Shown here: piece by piece, positions 34,323-42,115 of the stretch
Numbering within the stretch: position 1 is the first letter of the stretch
Layout of the letters: each line of letters starts with the position of its first letter
Origin: Rubrivivax sp.
Lineage (GTDB): Bacteria > Pseudomonadota > Gammaproteobacteria > Burkholderiales > Burkholderiaceae_C
DNA length: 47,647 bases
Direction: 5' to 3'
Assembly: GCA_030653385.1 (NCBI GenBank)
Contig: JAURZM010000077.1
Span: forward strand, 1 to 47,647
Translations under genes and position numbers: made by a program
The notes under the pieces: model-generated
What the model saw: the letters and a program-made list of their open reading frames with translations, nothing else
What the model was told of the DNA's origin: nothing
The model's database searches: none

Positions 34323-35005
34323 TCCGGGCGCTCCTCCATCACGTAACCCATGCCACGGACCGTGTGGATCAGCTTGACCTCGAACGGTTCATCCAGCTTC
34401 GCACGCAGCCGGCGTACGGCCACCTCAACGACGTTCGTGTCGCTGTCGAAATTGATGTCCCATACCTGTTCCGCCATCACGGTGCGCGACAGGACCTCCC
34501 CACGCCGACGCAGCAACAGCACCAGCAGATTGAACTCCTTGGGTGTGAGTTCGAGCCGCTTGCTGGCCCGTGTCGCCTTCCGACGTGCCAGGTCGACCTC
34601 CAGGTCCGCCAACCGGAGGCTGGTGGGCATCTGTCCATCGCGGTCTCCCCCGCCGCGACGCAATAGGGCCTGGACACGTGCCGACAGTTCGGAGAACGAG
34701 AACGGCTTGACGAGGTAGTCGTCGGCGCCCCCGGTCAGCCCCTTGACCTTGTCTTCGATCGCGTCCCGGGCCGTCAGCATCAGAACGGGCGTCCTGCGCT
34801 GCTTGCGCAGTTCCGCGAGTACCTCGAAGCCGTCCCGTCCCGGCAGCATCACATCAAGGACGATCAGGTCGTAGGTGCCCTCGACAGCGAGATGAAGCCC
34901 GTCAATTCCGTCGTGGGCCAGGTCGACGACATAGCCACTCTCCGACAAGCCCTTTTTCAGGTATTCCGCCAAGCGGACCTCGTCTTCGATCACGAGAATT
35001 TTCAT
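34319..35005 (-). CDS. OmpR-family response regulator CusR/CopR-type
   Basis: 228 residues, starting MKILVIEDEVRLAEYLKKGL, with D51 (IVLDVMLPG) as phospho-acceptor and KPF near the switch. The DNA-binding part has LTPKEFNLLVLLLRRRGEVL and TNVVEVAVRRLRAKLD. GGAG lies about 9 nt before the ATG at 35005. A TTAC-N6-GTCA dyad is 36 bp upstream, suggesting autoregulation and joint control of the divergent gene at 35133. Confidence 0.93.
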   Translation of the reverse strand: MKILVIEDEVRLAEYLKKGLSESGYVVDLAHDGIDGLHLAVEGTYDLIVLDVMLPGRDGFEVLAELRKQRRTPVLMLTARDAIEDKVKGLTGGADDYLVKPFSFSELSARVQALLRRGGGDRDGQMPTSLRLADLEVDLARRKATRASKRLELTPKEFNLLVLLLRRRGEVLSRTVMAEQVWDINFDSDTNVVEVAVRRLRAKLDEPFEVKLIHTVRGMGYVMEERPE

Positions 35006-35040
35006 GGGTAGATTCTCCACCAGCCGCTACGTCGCCTCGA

Positions 35041-35054
35041 TTACGAGTTGGTCA
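35041..35054 (+). promoter_or_regulatory. Putative copper response-regulator box (TTAC-N6-GTCA), divergent cusR region
   Basis: TTACGAGTTGGTCA in the 127-bp divergent region, 78 bp before the gene at 35133 and 36 bp before the response-regulator start. Confidence 0.5.
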
Positions 35055-35132
35055 TCTTTCAGTCCGCATTTGGTCAGCACGCGGTCCCTAGAGTGAAGCC
35101 TCGCATTCATCAACAAACTGACGAGGTTCACC

Positions 35133-35420
35133 ATGCGCAGAAACTCCATCTTCACAGTCACCCGCACGCTTGCGGCCGCCGCCATCATGGTCGGCTCCCC
35201 GATCTTCGCAGCGGCTCAACACCAGATGGCGCAAGGCGCGCCCGCTGGCGCCAACACGACGGAGCCGGCCCGGCCCGCGGCGCTCACGCGAGAACAGGTT
35301 CGCGCGGAGGTCGAGAAGGCGATGCGGGACGGCACGTGGCGCTGCCGGACCAGCAATCGCGGCTGGTGCTCGAACGAACCCGTGGCGACCGCCAAGCCCG
35401 ACGCAGACAAGCGCCAGTAG
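35133..35420 (+). CDS. Small secreted protein, copper-system associated
   Basis: 95 residues with a signal peptide (MRRNSIFTVTRTLAAAAIMVGSPIFAAA). The mature part has LTREQVRAEVEKAMRDGTW, a DUF4148-like helix, then RCRTSNRGWCSN with two Cys. GAGG is 6 nt before the ATG. It is divergent from the response regulator with a copper box between. The frame stays open past its TAG stop into the next lipoprotein. Confidence 0.72.
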   Translation: MRRNSIFTVTRTLAAAAIMVGSPIFAAAQHQMAQGAPAGANTTEPARPAALTREQVRAEVEKAMRDGTWRCRTSNRGWCSNEPVATAKPDADKRQ

Positions 35421-35978
35421 CAACGCCTGGGGGCGCACCGTGATTGCACGTCGGCGCATCCTGTTGCTCGCCGCATCGCAACGTCGCTGGTACTCCTGGG
35501 TTGTGCCAGTACGGAGCCAAATATCAGCCGGCGCGGCGGCCCTTACTGTTATAGAAACGTCCGGAAGCGCCCGATTGTCTGCACTTCGGAGTTGACACCC
35601 GGCCTCGAAGTCGAGGCCGAGGCCAAACGCTTCGAGGCCGATCCCGATGCGTTGACCGTCTACGTGGTACGCAGCGGTTGGGGAGACACACGCCACCTCG
35701 TTGCAGTGTCGGTGGATGACTCGCGCCCCATCGAGACCGTGCCCCAGTCCATGGTCCGGATGCGACTCCAGGCTGGCGTCCACCGCCTCGTCTTTGACTT
35801 CGAGCAGGATCATGGCGCCATCGAGTTCACCGGCGTCCTTGGACAGGTCCGGTTCATCCGGCTTGCAGGGGACTTCTGGGTCTGGGGTGGTTCCTTTGGC
35901 TGGTCGCGGGAGGACGAAGCGATCACGAAGCGGCGCGCACGCCGAACGAGACTCGTCGGCGATCTGCGGATTCTCTAG
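35421..35978 (+). CDS. DUF2846-like lipoprotein with no visible start codon (possibly decayed)
   Basis: The open frame directly follows the TAG stop of the preceding gene in the same reading frame. It contains a lipoprotein signal VARRIATSLVLLGC (about 35463-35504) and a body colinear with the paralogue at 26272: PYCYRNVRKRPIVCTSE, VEAEAKRF, LTVYVVRSGW, MRLQAGVHRLVF and GQVRFIRLAG. No ATG, GTG or TTG precedes the signal in this frame; the first in-frame TTG is 35592, inside the mature domain. A GTG at 35440 in another frame opens a good n-region (RRRILLLAAS). A one-base shift near 35480 would join it to this frame. Either the gene is frameshifted, or it uses a rare start. Confidence 0.6.
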   Translation, partial: QRLGAHRDCTSAHPVARRIATSLVLLGCASTEPNISRRGGPYCYRNVRKRPIVCTSELTPGLEVEAEAKRFEADPDALTVYVVRSGWGDTRHLVAVSVDDSRPIETVPQSMVRMRLQAGVHRLVFDFEQDHGAIEFTGVLGQVRFIRLAGDFWVWGGSFGWSREDEAITKRRARRTRLVGDLRIL

Positions 35979-36036
35979 CCGTGGCATTGGGGGCCAACGA
36001 TGACTCGGTCCTCTTGTCCAATGCCGGCACGCGCAG

Positions 36037-36528
36037 TCAGGCGGTCGCGCGCCCGCGTCGTCCCGCCCGCAGCCCAGTTGTCCCGCGACGGCTTTTTCCG
36101 GTCTCTCCCACAGGACGCCTCTCCCGTTCGCTTCGTTCCTGCGCCAGCGAGTCGATGATCGGGCAATCGGGCCGATCGTCCCCATGACAACAATGCACGA
36201 GGTGCTCGAGCGTCGCCTTCATGGACTGGAGCTCCTCGAGCTTCTCATCCAGTTCTTCGATGTGGGCCTGCGCCAACGCGCGCACCTGGCGGCTCGGACG
36301 CTTGCGGTCCTGCCACAGCCCGAGCAACTCGCGAATCTGCTCAATGGAAAAGCCCAGGTCGCGCGACTGGCGGACGAAGCGCAGCGTGCTGACTTCCTTG
36401 TCCGTGTATTGGCGGTAGCCGGACTCGGTTCGTGCCGCTTCCGGAAACAACCCGACGCTCTCGTAGTGGCGAATCATCTTCGCCGACACCCCCGAGGCCT
36501 TCGCCGCTTCGCCGATGTTCATGCTCAT
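36037..36528 (-). CDS. cueR: Cu+-responsive MerR-family regulator CueR
   Basis: 163 residues. The winged helix begins MNIGEAAKASGVSAKMIRHYESVGL, followed by GYRQYTDKEV and LGFSIEQIRELLGLW. The C-terminal metal loop CCHGDDRPDCPII has the C-x7-C spacing of CueR, which selects monovalent copper, silver or gold. The ATG at 36528 has GGAG 7 nt upstream and overlaps the copA stop as ATGA. The C-terminus is longer than E. coli CueR by about 25 basic residues. It should act on the two promoters at 39015-39127. Confidence 0.93.
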   Translation of the reverse strand: MSMNIGEAAKASGVSAKMIRHYESVGLFPEAARTESGYRQYTDKEVSTLRFVRQSRDLGFSIEQIRELLGLWQDRKRPSRQVRALAQAHIEELDEKLEELQSMKATLEHLVHCCHGDDRPDCPIIDSLAQERSERERRPVGETGKSRRGTTGLRAGRRGRATA

Positions 36529-38984
36529 CTGGTGCTCCCTGACACGGCCACGGGCTGCGATTGCTCCGGGCGCTGCGCGGCCGGCGCGTCAGCGGCACCC
36601 TGCCAGCGCCGCAACGTCAATGCGTTGGCCACGACGCTCACGCTGCTGAAGGCCATCGCCGCGCCAGCGATGACGGGACTCAGCATCCCCAGCGCGGCCA
36701 GCGGGATGCCAAGCACGTTGTAGCCGAATGCCCAGAACAGGCCCTGCTTGATCTTCGAGTAGGTACGGCGCGAGATGTCCAGCGAATCCGCCACGAGCCG
36801 CGGGTCGCCGCGCATGAGCGTGATGCCAGCGGTCTCGGTCGCTACGTCGGCGCCGCCCGCCATCGCGTACGACACGGACGCCGCGGCGAGTGCGGGGCCG
36901 TCGTTCAGCCCATCGCCGACGAACGCGACCACGGCGCCGGCGTCGCGCAGTTCCTTCACGACGGCCGCCTTGTCGCCCGGCAAGACTTCGGCGCGCACGT
37001 CGTCGATGCCGAGTGCCTTCGCGACAGCCTCGGCCGCGCCCCGGCTGTCCCCGGTCAGCATGACCGTCCTGATTCCCAGCTGATGGAGCCGCGCCACCGC
37101 TGCAGCGGCGCTTTGCTTGATCGTGTCACCGAACGCCAGCAATCCCAGCAGGCGCCACTGGTCCCCTTCCGAGCCGACCAGCCAGGACACGGTCTTCCCC
37201 TGCCCTTCGAGCCGCCGCGCCTCGCCCAGCAGATGGCCCTCGTCCAACTGGAGCTCGCGCAGCATCCGCGTGCTGCCCAGCGCCAGTTTCCGGCCTCGGA
37301 CCGCGCCTTCGACACCACGACCCGGAAGCGCCTTCGCATCTTGGGCTTCCGGCACCGGCAGCCGCTCCTCGCGCACCTTGTCCATCACCGCCACCGCGAG
37401 CGGATGGCTGCTCGACTTCTGGAGCGCGGCCGCGAGGCGCAGCACCTCATCACGACTGGTCCCTTCGGCCGCCGCCACCGCCGCGAGCGAAGGCTTGCCT
37501 TCGGTGAGCGTACCGGTCTTGTCGAAGGCGACCACCGTCACCGCATGCGCGACCTCCAGCGCTTCGGCGTCCTTGATGAGGATGCCGTGTCGCGCGGCGA
37601 CCCCGGTACCGGCCATGATGGCTGTCGGCGTCGCGAGGCCCAGCGCACAGGGGCAGGCGATGACCAGCACGGCCACCGCGTTGATCAGTGCGTGTTCCCA
37701 GTCCCCCGTGAAGGCCGCCCAACCGAGGAAGGTCGCCAGCGCGATCAGCAGGACGACCGGAACGAACACCGCGCTCACGCGATCGACGATGCGCTGGATC
37801 GGCGCCTTGGCCGCCTGCGCCGACTCGACCATGCGGATGATGCGGGCCAGCGTCGTCTCCGCGCCGATGGCGGTCGTGCGAACGGTCAGCGCGCCTTCGG
37901 CGTTGATGGCGCCGCCGGTGACCTTGTCTCCGGGGGCCTTGGGCACCGGCAGGCTCTCGCCGGTGATCAGCGACTCGTCGATGTGGCTGCGACCCTCGAC
38001 GATCTCGCCGTCCACCGCGACGCGGTCACCCGGCCGGATCACGACGATGTCGCCCACGATGACCTGTTCCACCGGAATGTCGACTTCCGCTCCATCCCGG
38101 CGCACCCGCGCGGTGGTCGGCCGCAACGCGTTCAGTGCGCGGATGGCGTCGGCGGTTTGCCGCTTGGCCCGGTGCTCCAGCCACTTGCCCAGCAGGACCA
38201 GCGTGATGACGGCCGCCGACGCCTCGAAGTAGAGGTGCGGCATGCCGTGCCCGGCGTGCTTGAACATGAGATACACGGACAGTCCGTAGGCCGCGGAGGT
38301 GCCCAGCGCCACCAGCAGGTCCATGTTGCCGGTCTTGGCGAGCACGGCCTTCCAGCCGGCCCGGTAGAAGCGCCAACCCAGCCAGAACTGGACCGGCGTC
38401 GCCAGCGCCAGCTGTGCCCAGCCGCCCAGCATCCAGTCGATGCCGAAGAGCGACAGCAGCATCGGCGCGATCAGCGGCAGGGTCAGCGCTGCGCTTGCCA
38501 CCACGGGCCACCAGACCGGCAGTCGAGGAGCCGCTTTGGGCTTGTCCTCCTGGAGGTCCTTAGCCGCGTAGCCGGCTTTCTCGATGGCGGCCTTCAGTGC
38601 CACTACCGGCACCGTGGACAGTGCCTGGATCGTCGCCTTCTCGGTCGCCAGATTGACGGTGGCGCTGGAGACACCTGGAACCTTGCGGAGCGCCTTCTCC
38701 ACGCGCGAGACGCAGGATGCGCACGTCATGCCTTCGACCCCGAGCGCCGTTTCGGTGGTCGCGACGTCGTAGCCGGCCTTGCGGACGGCCGCTGCCAGGG
38801 CGTCTGCCGTCACGGACGCCTCGGCGCTGACGGATGCCTCCTCCGTCGCCAGGTTGACGCTCGCCTCCTTGACCCCGGGAACCGCTTTGAGCGTCTTCTC
38901 GACGCGCATGACGCACGAGGCGCAGGTCATCCCGGTGACCTGGAGCTTGATGCCGTTCGGGTTTGAGAGTGCAGCGGTGCTCAT
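36525..38984 (-). CDS. copA: Cu+-exporting P1B-type ATPase CopA
   Basis: 819 residues. Two N-terminal HMA domains with MTCASC (C21/C24 and C88/C91), eight membrane helices, transport motif ACPCALGLATP (C444, C446), phosphorylation DKTGT (D488), SSHPLA, GDGLNDGPALA, and MAFSSVSVVANALTLRR in the last helix, the Cu+ signature. GDGLNDGP replaces the usual GDGxNDAP, with Ala to Gly. It pumps cytoplasmic Cu+ to the periplasm. It is driven by a CueR-type promoter that gives a leader of only about 25 nt; no clear Shine-Dalgarno is seen at 38984. Confidence 0.95.
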   Translation of the reverse strand: MSTAALSNPNGIKLQVTGMTCASCVMRVEKTLKAVPGVKEASVNLATEEASVSAEASVTADALAAAVRKAGYDVATTETALGVEGMTCASCVSRVEKALRKVPGVSSATVNLATEKATIQALSTVPVVALKAAIEKAGYAAKDLQEDKPKAAPRLPVWWPVVASAALTLPLIAPMLLSLFGIDWMLGGWAQLALATPVQFWLGWRFYRAGWKAVLAKTGNMDLLVALGTSAAYGLSVYLMFKHAGHGMPHLYFEASAAVITLVLLGKWLEHRAKRQTADAIRALNALRPTTARVRRDGAEVDIPVEQVIVGDIVVIRPGDRVAVDGEIVEGRSHIDESLITGESLPVPKAPGDKVTGGAINAEGALTVRTTAIGAETTLARIIRMVESAQAAKAPIQRIVDRVSAVFVPVVLLIALATFLGWAAFTGDWEHALINAVAVLVIACPCALGLATPTAIMAGTGVAARHGILIKDAEALEVAHAVTVVAFDKTGTLTEGKPSLAAVAAAEGTSRDEVLRLAAALQKSSSHPLAVAVMDKVREERLPVPEAQDAKALPGRGVEGAVRGRKLALGSTRMLRELQLDEGHLLGEARRLEGQGKTVSWLVGSEGDQWRLLGLLAFGDTIKQSAAAAVARLHQLGIRTVMLTGDSRGAAEAVAKALGIDDVRAEVLPGDKAAVVKELRDAGAVVAFVGDGLNDGPALAAASVSYAMAGGADVATETAGITLMRGDPRLVADSLDISRRTYSKIKQGLFWAFGYNVLGIPLAALGMLSPVIAGAAMAFSSVSVVANALTLRRWQGAADAPAAQRPEQSQPVAVSGSTR

Positions 38985-39014
38985 GGTGTTTGGTGTGCCG
39001 TTCAGTGTTCTGCC

Positions 39015-39045
39015 ATCTTCATGGTTCCAACGGTGGAAAGGTCAA
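39015..39045 (-). promoter_or_regulatory. CueR-type promoter of copA-cueR
   Basis: Minus strand: -35 TTGACC (39045-39040), 19-bp spacer, -10 GAAGAT (39020-39015). The spacer holds the dyad TTCCACCGTTGGAA (39038-39025). The start of copA follows about 31 bp later. Confidence 0.8.
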
Positions 39046-39096
39046 GGCGCCTCTCCACATGCATCTTTGGCCAATGGGGTTTTGCGGCAAGTGCGC

Positions 39097-39127
39097 TTGA
39101 CATTCCAACGGTGGAAAGGTTGAAAGT
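39097..39127 (+). promoter_or_regulatory. CueR-type promoter of copZ
   Basis: Plus strand: -35 TTGACA (39097-39102), 19-bp spacer, -10 GAAAGT (39122-39127). The spacer holds TTCCAACGGTGGAA (39103-39116), the same dyad as the divergent copA promoter. The copZ start is 35 bp downstream. Confidence 0.8.
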
Positions 39128-39161
39128 ATCTCCGTCAGCAACAGTCCCACTGGAGATAGCG

Positions 39162-39422
39162 ATGATCACTTTCGAAGTCAACGACATGACCTGCGGCCAT
39201 TGCGTCAGCACCATCACCAAGGCCCTGAGGGCCACGGACAAGGACGCCAAGGTCGCCATCGACCTGGCCTCGCATCGGGTGCAGGTAGAGCCAGTCTCTG
39301 CGGATGCGCAAGAACTGGCGGAAGCCATCAAGGAAGCCGGCTACACGCCCGTCGCGGTGATGGCCGACTCGTCCGCTGCGCCGAGCAAGCGGGCCGGGTC
39401 GTGCTGTGGCGGCTGCCATTGA
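39162..39422 (+). CDS. copZ: Copper chaperone CopZ-like HMA protein
   Basis: 86 residues. An HMA domain with MTCGHC (residues 9-14), VSTITKALRATDKDAKV, and KEAGYTP. The tail ends SCCGGCH, a Cys-His cluster that may add a second copper site. GGAG lies 6 nt before the ATG. It should carry Cu+ to CopA and CueR, and it has its own CueR-type promoter, divergent from copA. Confidence 0.92.
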   Translation: MITFEVNDMTCGHCVSTITKALRATDKDAKVAIDLASHRVQVEPVSADAQELAEAIKEAGYTPVAVMADSSAAPSKRAGSCCGGCH

Positions 39423-39436
39423 GCCAGCCGGAAGCT

Positions 39437-39461
39437 GGACCCAGGCGGTACGGCGGGGTCC
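39437..39461 (+). terminator. Hairpin after copZ
   Basis: GGACCC (39437-39442) pairs with GGGTCC (39456-39461), followed by TTGCTCTT, 15 nt beyond the copZ stop. Confidence 0.45.
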
Positions 39462-39586
39462 TTGCTCTTGCACGGCGCAACAGACCAGGCTGGTCGTGGC
39501 TTGGCGCTGCTGAGCGCGCGTGCGTGGCCTTGCGGCTTGTTCCCGCTGCGCACCTGCGGGGGCCAGCGAATTATCGTCAGCAAATG

Positions 39587-39618
39587 ACGTCCTGATAAGA
39601 ACACTTCTCAGGACGTCC
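39587..39618. repeat. 10-bp perfect inverted repeat at island/ATPase-gene boundary
   Basis: GACGTCCTGA (39587-39596) and TCAGGACGTC (39609-39618), 12-nt loop. A second small dyad, CGTCA (39576-39580) and TGACG (39586-39590), overlaps its left arm. It is 26 nt past the stop of the SbcC-like gene. It may be a terminator, or the scar or end of a mobile element. No gene lies in 39423-39643. Confidence 0.5.
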
Positions 39619-39643
39619 CCCACCGCGATGCGTTGACTGTCGA

Positions 39644-41950
39644 TCACGTAGAACATCCTTCCACGGACATCGCCTCCAGGTCGATCAACGCATCCGCCAT
39701 CCCCGTCAGCTCCGGCGTCTGCGACACAAAGAACTCTCGCGCGTAGCCACCCAGTTCCAGCACCCGCCGCTTCATCGCCATGAACATGCGCTTGTGTTCC
39801 GGGTCCAGCGGTCCATCGGTCTCGTCGGAGAACAGGGTGTCGTAGCGCCGGCCGGTGTTCTGCGCCAGGTACAGCGCCACGGCCCGCACCAGGCACTCGT
39901 TGATCCAGACCCGTTCGCCTCCGCTCATCGCCGTGACGCTCTTGTCCTCGCCCGACTCGGCGTCGTAGACGCGGATGTCGAAGCCCTCGCGCTGCTCGCC
40001 CTTGGCCGTCTCCTGCAAGGTTTCGATGGCCACCGTGAAGCGCGGGCCATAGCAGGCCAGCAGCAGGTCGTTCACCAGGCCGGACAAGGTCGGCCCCGCA
40101 TCGTCGATGGCCAGCGCGATCAGGCCATCGTTGCCCATGCAGCGGGCGAACAGCAGCCAGTTGGCGAGTTCCTGCTCCACCCGTGCCGTGCGGGCCGCGG
40201 CTGCGTCGCGCCGCCGGCCATGCTCCTCCATCTGGGCCGACAGGGCGGCAAGCGCCTGCGCGTCGCGGACGGCAGCCAGATGCAAGCGCTCCGCCTCATC
40301 CAGCACACCGTGCCAGCGCTCCACCTGGGCTCGAGCATGTGCGAGCCGCGCAGCGACTGGCGGTGCCGGCAGTGCGTCGATCGCGGTCTGAAGTCGCTGG
40401 ATGGCCGCCTGTGTCTGAGCTTCCAGAAGCGAGACACGCTCGGCAACGCGCATCCGGCTGGCGATGATCTGCTGGCGCTCGGCCGCTTCGGAGTCGGTGT
40501 CGATCGCGATGTCCGCCCCGGCCGACGGGTCTTGAGTTGGAGGAAGAGCGGCGAGTTCGTCCTCCGCTTCGACAAGACCCGCGCGCGCCTGGCCCATCTC
40601 CGCCTCGCGCGCAGCCAAGGCGGCATAGGCCGTCTGACGGGCCAGGGCTCGCCTCGACTGGCACTCGGCCCGGCTCAGGCTCTGCGGTGCGCCGACGTTG
40701 AGGCTCACCGCCTCTTGCAGGGCTTGCAGTTCAAGCCGAAGACTGTCCCGCTCCGCAGCGAGTTGACGAATCCGCTGCTGGGCGCTCGGCGCCAGCGCGG
40801 CCGCTTCGCGTGCGTCCGACAGCAGGGTGCATTGACCCTGCATGGGCATGCCGCTGCACGGCACGCGGTTGCTCATGGCAAGGCGGCGACTCAGGTCCTC
40901 CGCCTGGAGCGCGGCCTGCCCCGCCTCGCGCTCGAGCAATGCCAGCCGCTGCCCGATTCCTGCGACGGCATCGCGACGACGCGCAAGGTCCTGGACGGCA
41001 TCGCGAAGCGCCAGCACGCGGTCCTCGCGGCGACGCACCACCTCTGTCGCCTGCGGCAGACGGCGGCCGGCTCGAGCCACCGCGCCCTCGTCCGCCAGCA
41101 CCCGCTGCAGGGACCGGATGCGGGCCTCCAGTCGTTCGCGCTGCGCCCTGGCCTGCGCGACACGCTGCGCCACACGACCATCGAGCCGTGCAAGTTGCTC
41201 CGTTGCCTCCCGGTCCTGCGTGCGCAGGTCCTGCAGGGTGCGATCACCCTCGGCACGGGCGCCCGCCAGTTCCTCCACCAACTGCGCTCGCCGGCTCTCG
41301 ACAGCCTTCGCCTGCTCCTGCAGGGCCATCAACGACGCCTCGTGCGTTCGCGCAGCCTCCCGTTGTTCGTGGGCCGCCTGCCGGCTGGCTTGCGCCGCCT
41401 TGACCCTCTCGTCTACGCCGTGCCATCGACGGGCGTCATCCTCCAACCGCTGGCGCTCGGCATCGAACGCGGCTCCCTCGGCGCGCAACGCCGCCAGCGC
41501 CGCCTTCAGTTGCCGCGCCGTCTCGCCCGCCTTCTGACCGAGCGCGCGGATGTCCTCCTGCCCCAGCAGATCGGCCAGCAGGGCCTTGATCTCGCCGTTG
41601 CGGTAGGTGCTGAGCTGCCGCTTGCCCTGGGCCGAGAAGACCGACGTGAAGAAGGTCTCCGCCGGCCCGCAGATGGCCTCGACGCATCGCGCATAGGTCT
41701 CGACCTTGCCATCGGAGACGGTGCCATCGGGCAGCGCGGCGGGAGACCACCTGCCGGCGTCATCCAGCATCAGCAGATAGGCCTCGGTCCTGCGGCGGCT
41801 CCCGGCGCGGCCGTTCATTCGGATGACCACCTGCGAGCGGTAGCAGCGCCCGGCGTGCGCCCAGTGCAGCTCCTTCTCGTTCTCGGGCAGACAGACCTGG
41901 TCGTAGTACGAGAAGCCGCCCGGCCCGGCCTGTGCCGCCCGCGACGGCAT
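39644..41950 (-). CDS. SbcC/Rad50-like ATPase, N-terminus (Walker A) missing
   Basis: 768 residues from the first ATG. The Q-loop region is FFTSVFSAQGKRQLSTYRN, followed by LLADLLGQ. Two long coiled coils flank VPCSGMPMQGQC, a zinc-hook-like pair of cysteines at the apex. The C-terminal ATPase half has signature MSGGERVWINECLVR and Walker B DTLFSDETDGPLD, ending FVSQTPEL. The N-terminal Walker A that must precede the Q-loop is absent. Before the ATG the frame reads HPYLT and then stops (TAA at 41968-41966). The gene is thus cut at its 5' end, where the recombinase element starts, and is unlikely to be functional as an ATPase. Confidence 0.78.
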   Translation of the reverse strand: MPSRAAQAGPGGFSYYDQVCLPENEKELHWAHAGRCYRSQVVIRMNGRAGSRRRTEAYLLMLDDAGRWSPAALPDGTVSDGKVETYARCVEAICGPAETFFTSVFSAQGKRQLSTYRNGEIKALLADLLGQEDIRALGQKAGETARQLKAALAALRAEGAAFDAERQRLEDDARRWHGVDERVKAAQASRQAAHEQREAARTHEASLMALQEQAKAVESRRAQLVEELAGARAEGDRTLQDLRTQDREATEQLARLDGRVAQRVAQARAQRERLEARIRSLQRVLADEGAVARAGRRLPQATEVVRRREDRVLALRDAVQDLARRRDAVAGIGQRLALLEREAGQAALQAEDLSRRLAMSNRVPCSGMPMQGQCTLLSDAREAAALAPSAQQRIRQLAAERDSLRLELQALQEAVSLNVGAPQSLSRAECQSRRALARQTAYAALAAREAEMGQARAGLVEAEDELAALPPTQDPSAGADIAIDTDSEAAERQQIIASRMRVAERVSLLEAQTQAAIQRLQTAIDALPAPPVAARLAHARAQVERWHGVLDEAERLHLAAVRDAQALAALSAQMEEHGRRRDAAAARTARVEQELANWLLFARCMGNDGLIALAIDDAGPTLSGLVNDLLLACYGPRFTVAIETLQETAKGEQREGFDIRVYDAESGEDKSVTAMSGGERVWINECLVRAVALYLAQNTGRRYDTLFSDETDGPLDPEHKRMFMAMKRRVLELGGYAREFFVSQTPELTGMADALIDLEAMSVEGCST

Positions 41951-42115
41951 GGTCAGGTAGGGATGTTAGGTTGCGTTCGCCAGTGTCAACGCCCTTGGAC
42001 TCAGGGGCCACCCGGCCTAGAGTGATCTCACGCCCGGGTAGCCCAAGCCTCTTTCAGAGGCGAGTAGCCCCGCCGCGTCCCGTGTTTTCAAGCAATGCCA
42101 CAGGAGGTCACGGAG

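Noticed and set aside
39794..42025. Plus-strand open frame of about 740 codons opposite the SbcC-like gene
   Set aside because: No domain, Arg/Gln/Leu-rich shadow; it also crosses the truncation point, which a real older gene would not.
42047..42061. Hairpin left of the recombinase element as its terminal inverted repeat
   Set aside because: Only 6 bp per arm, and the right end is not in the window to compare; Tn554-like elements usually lack terminal repeats.
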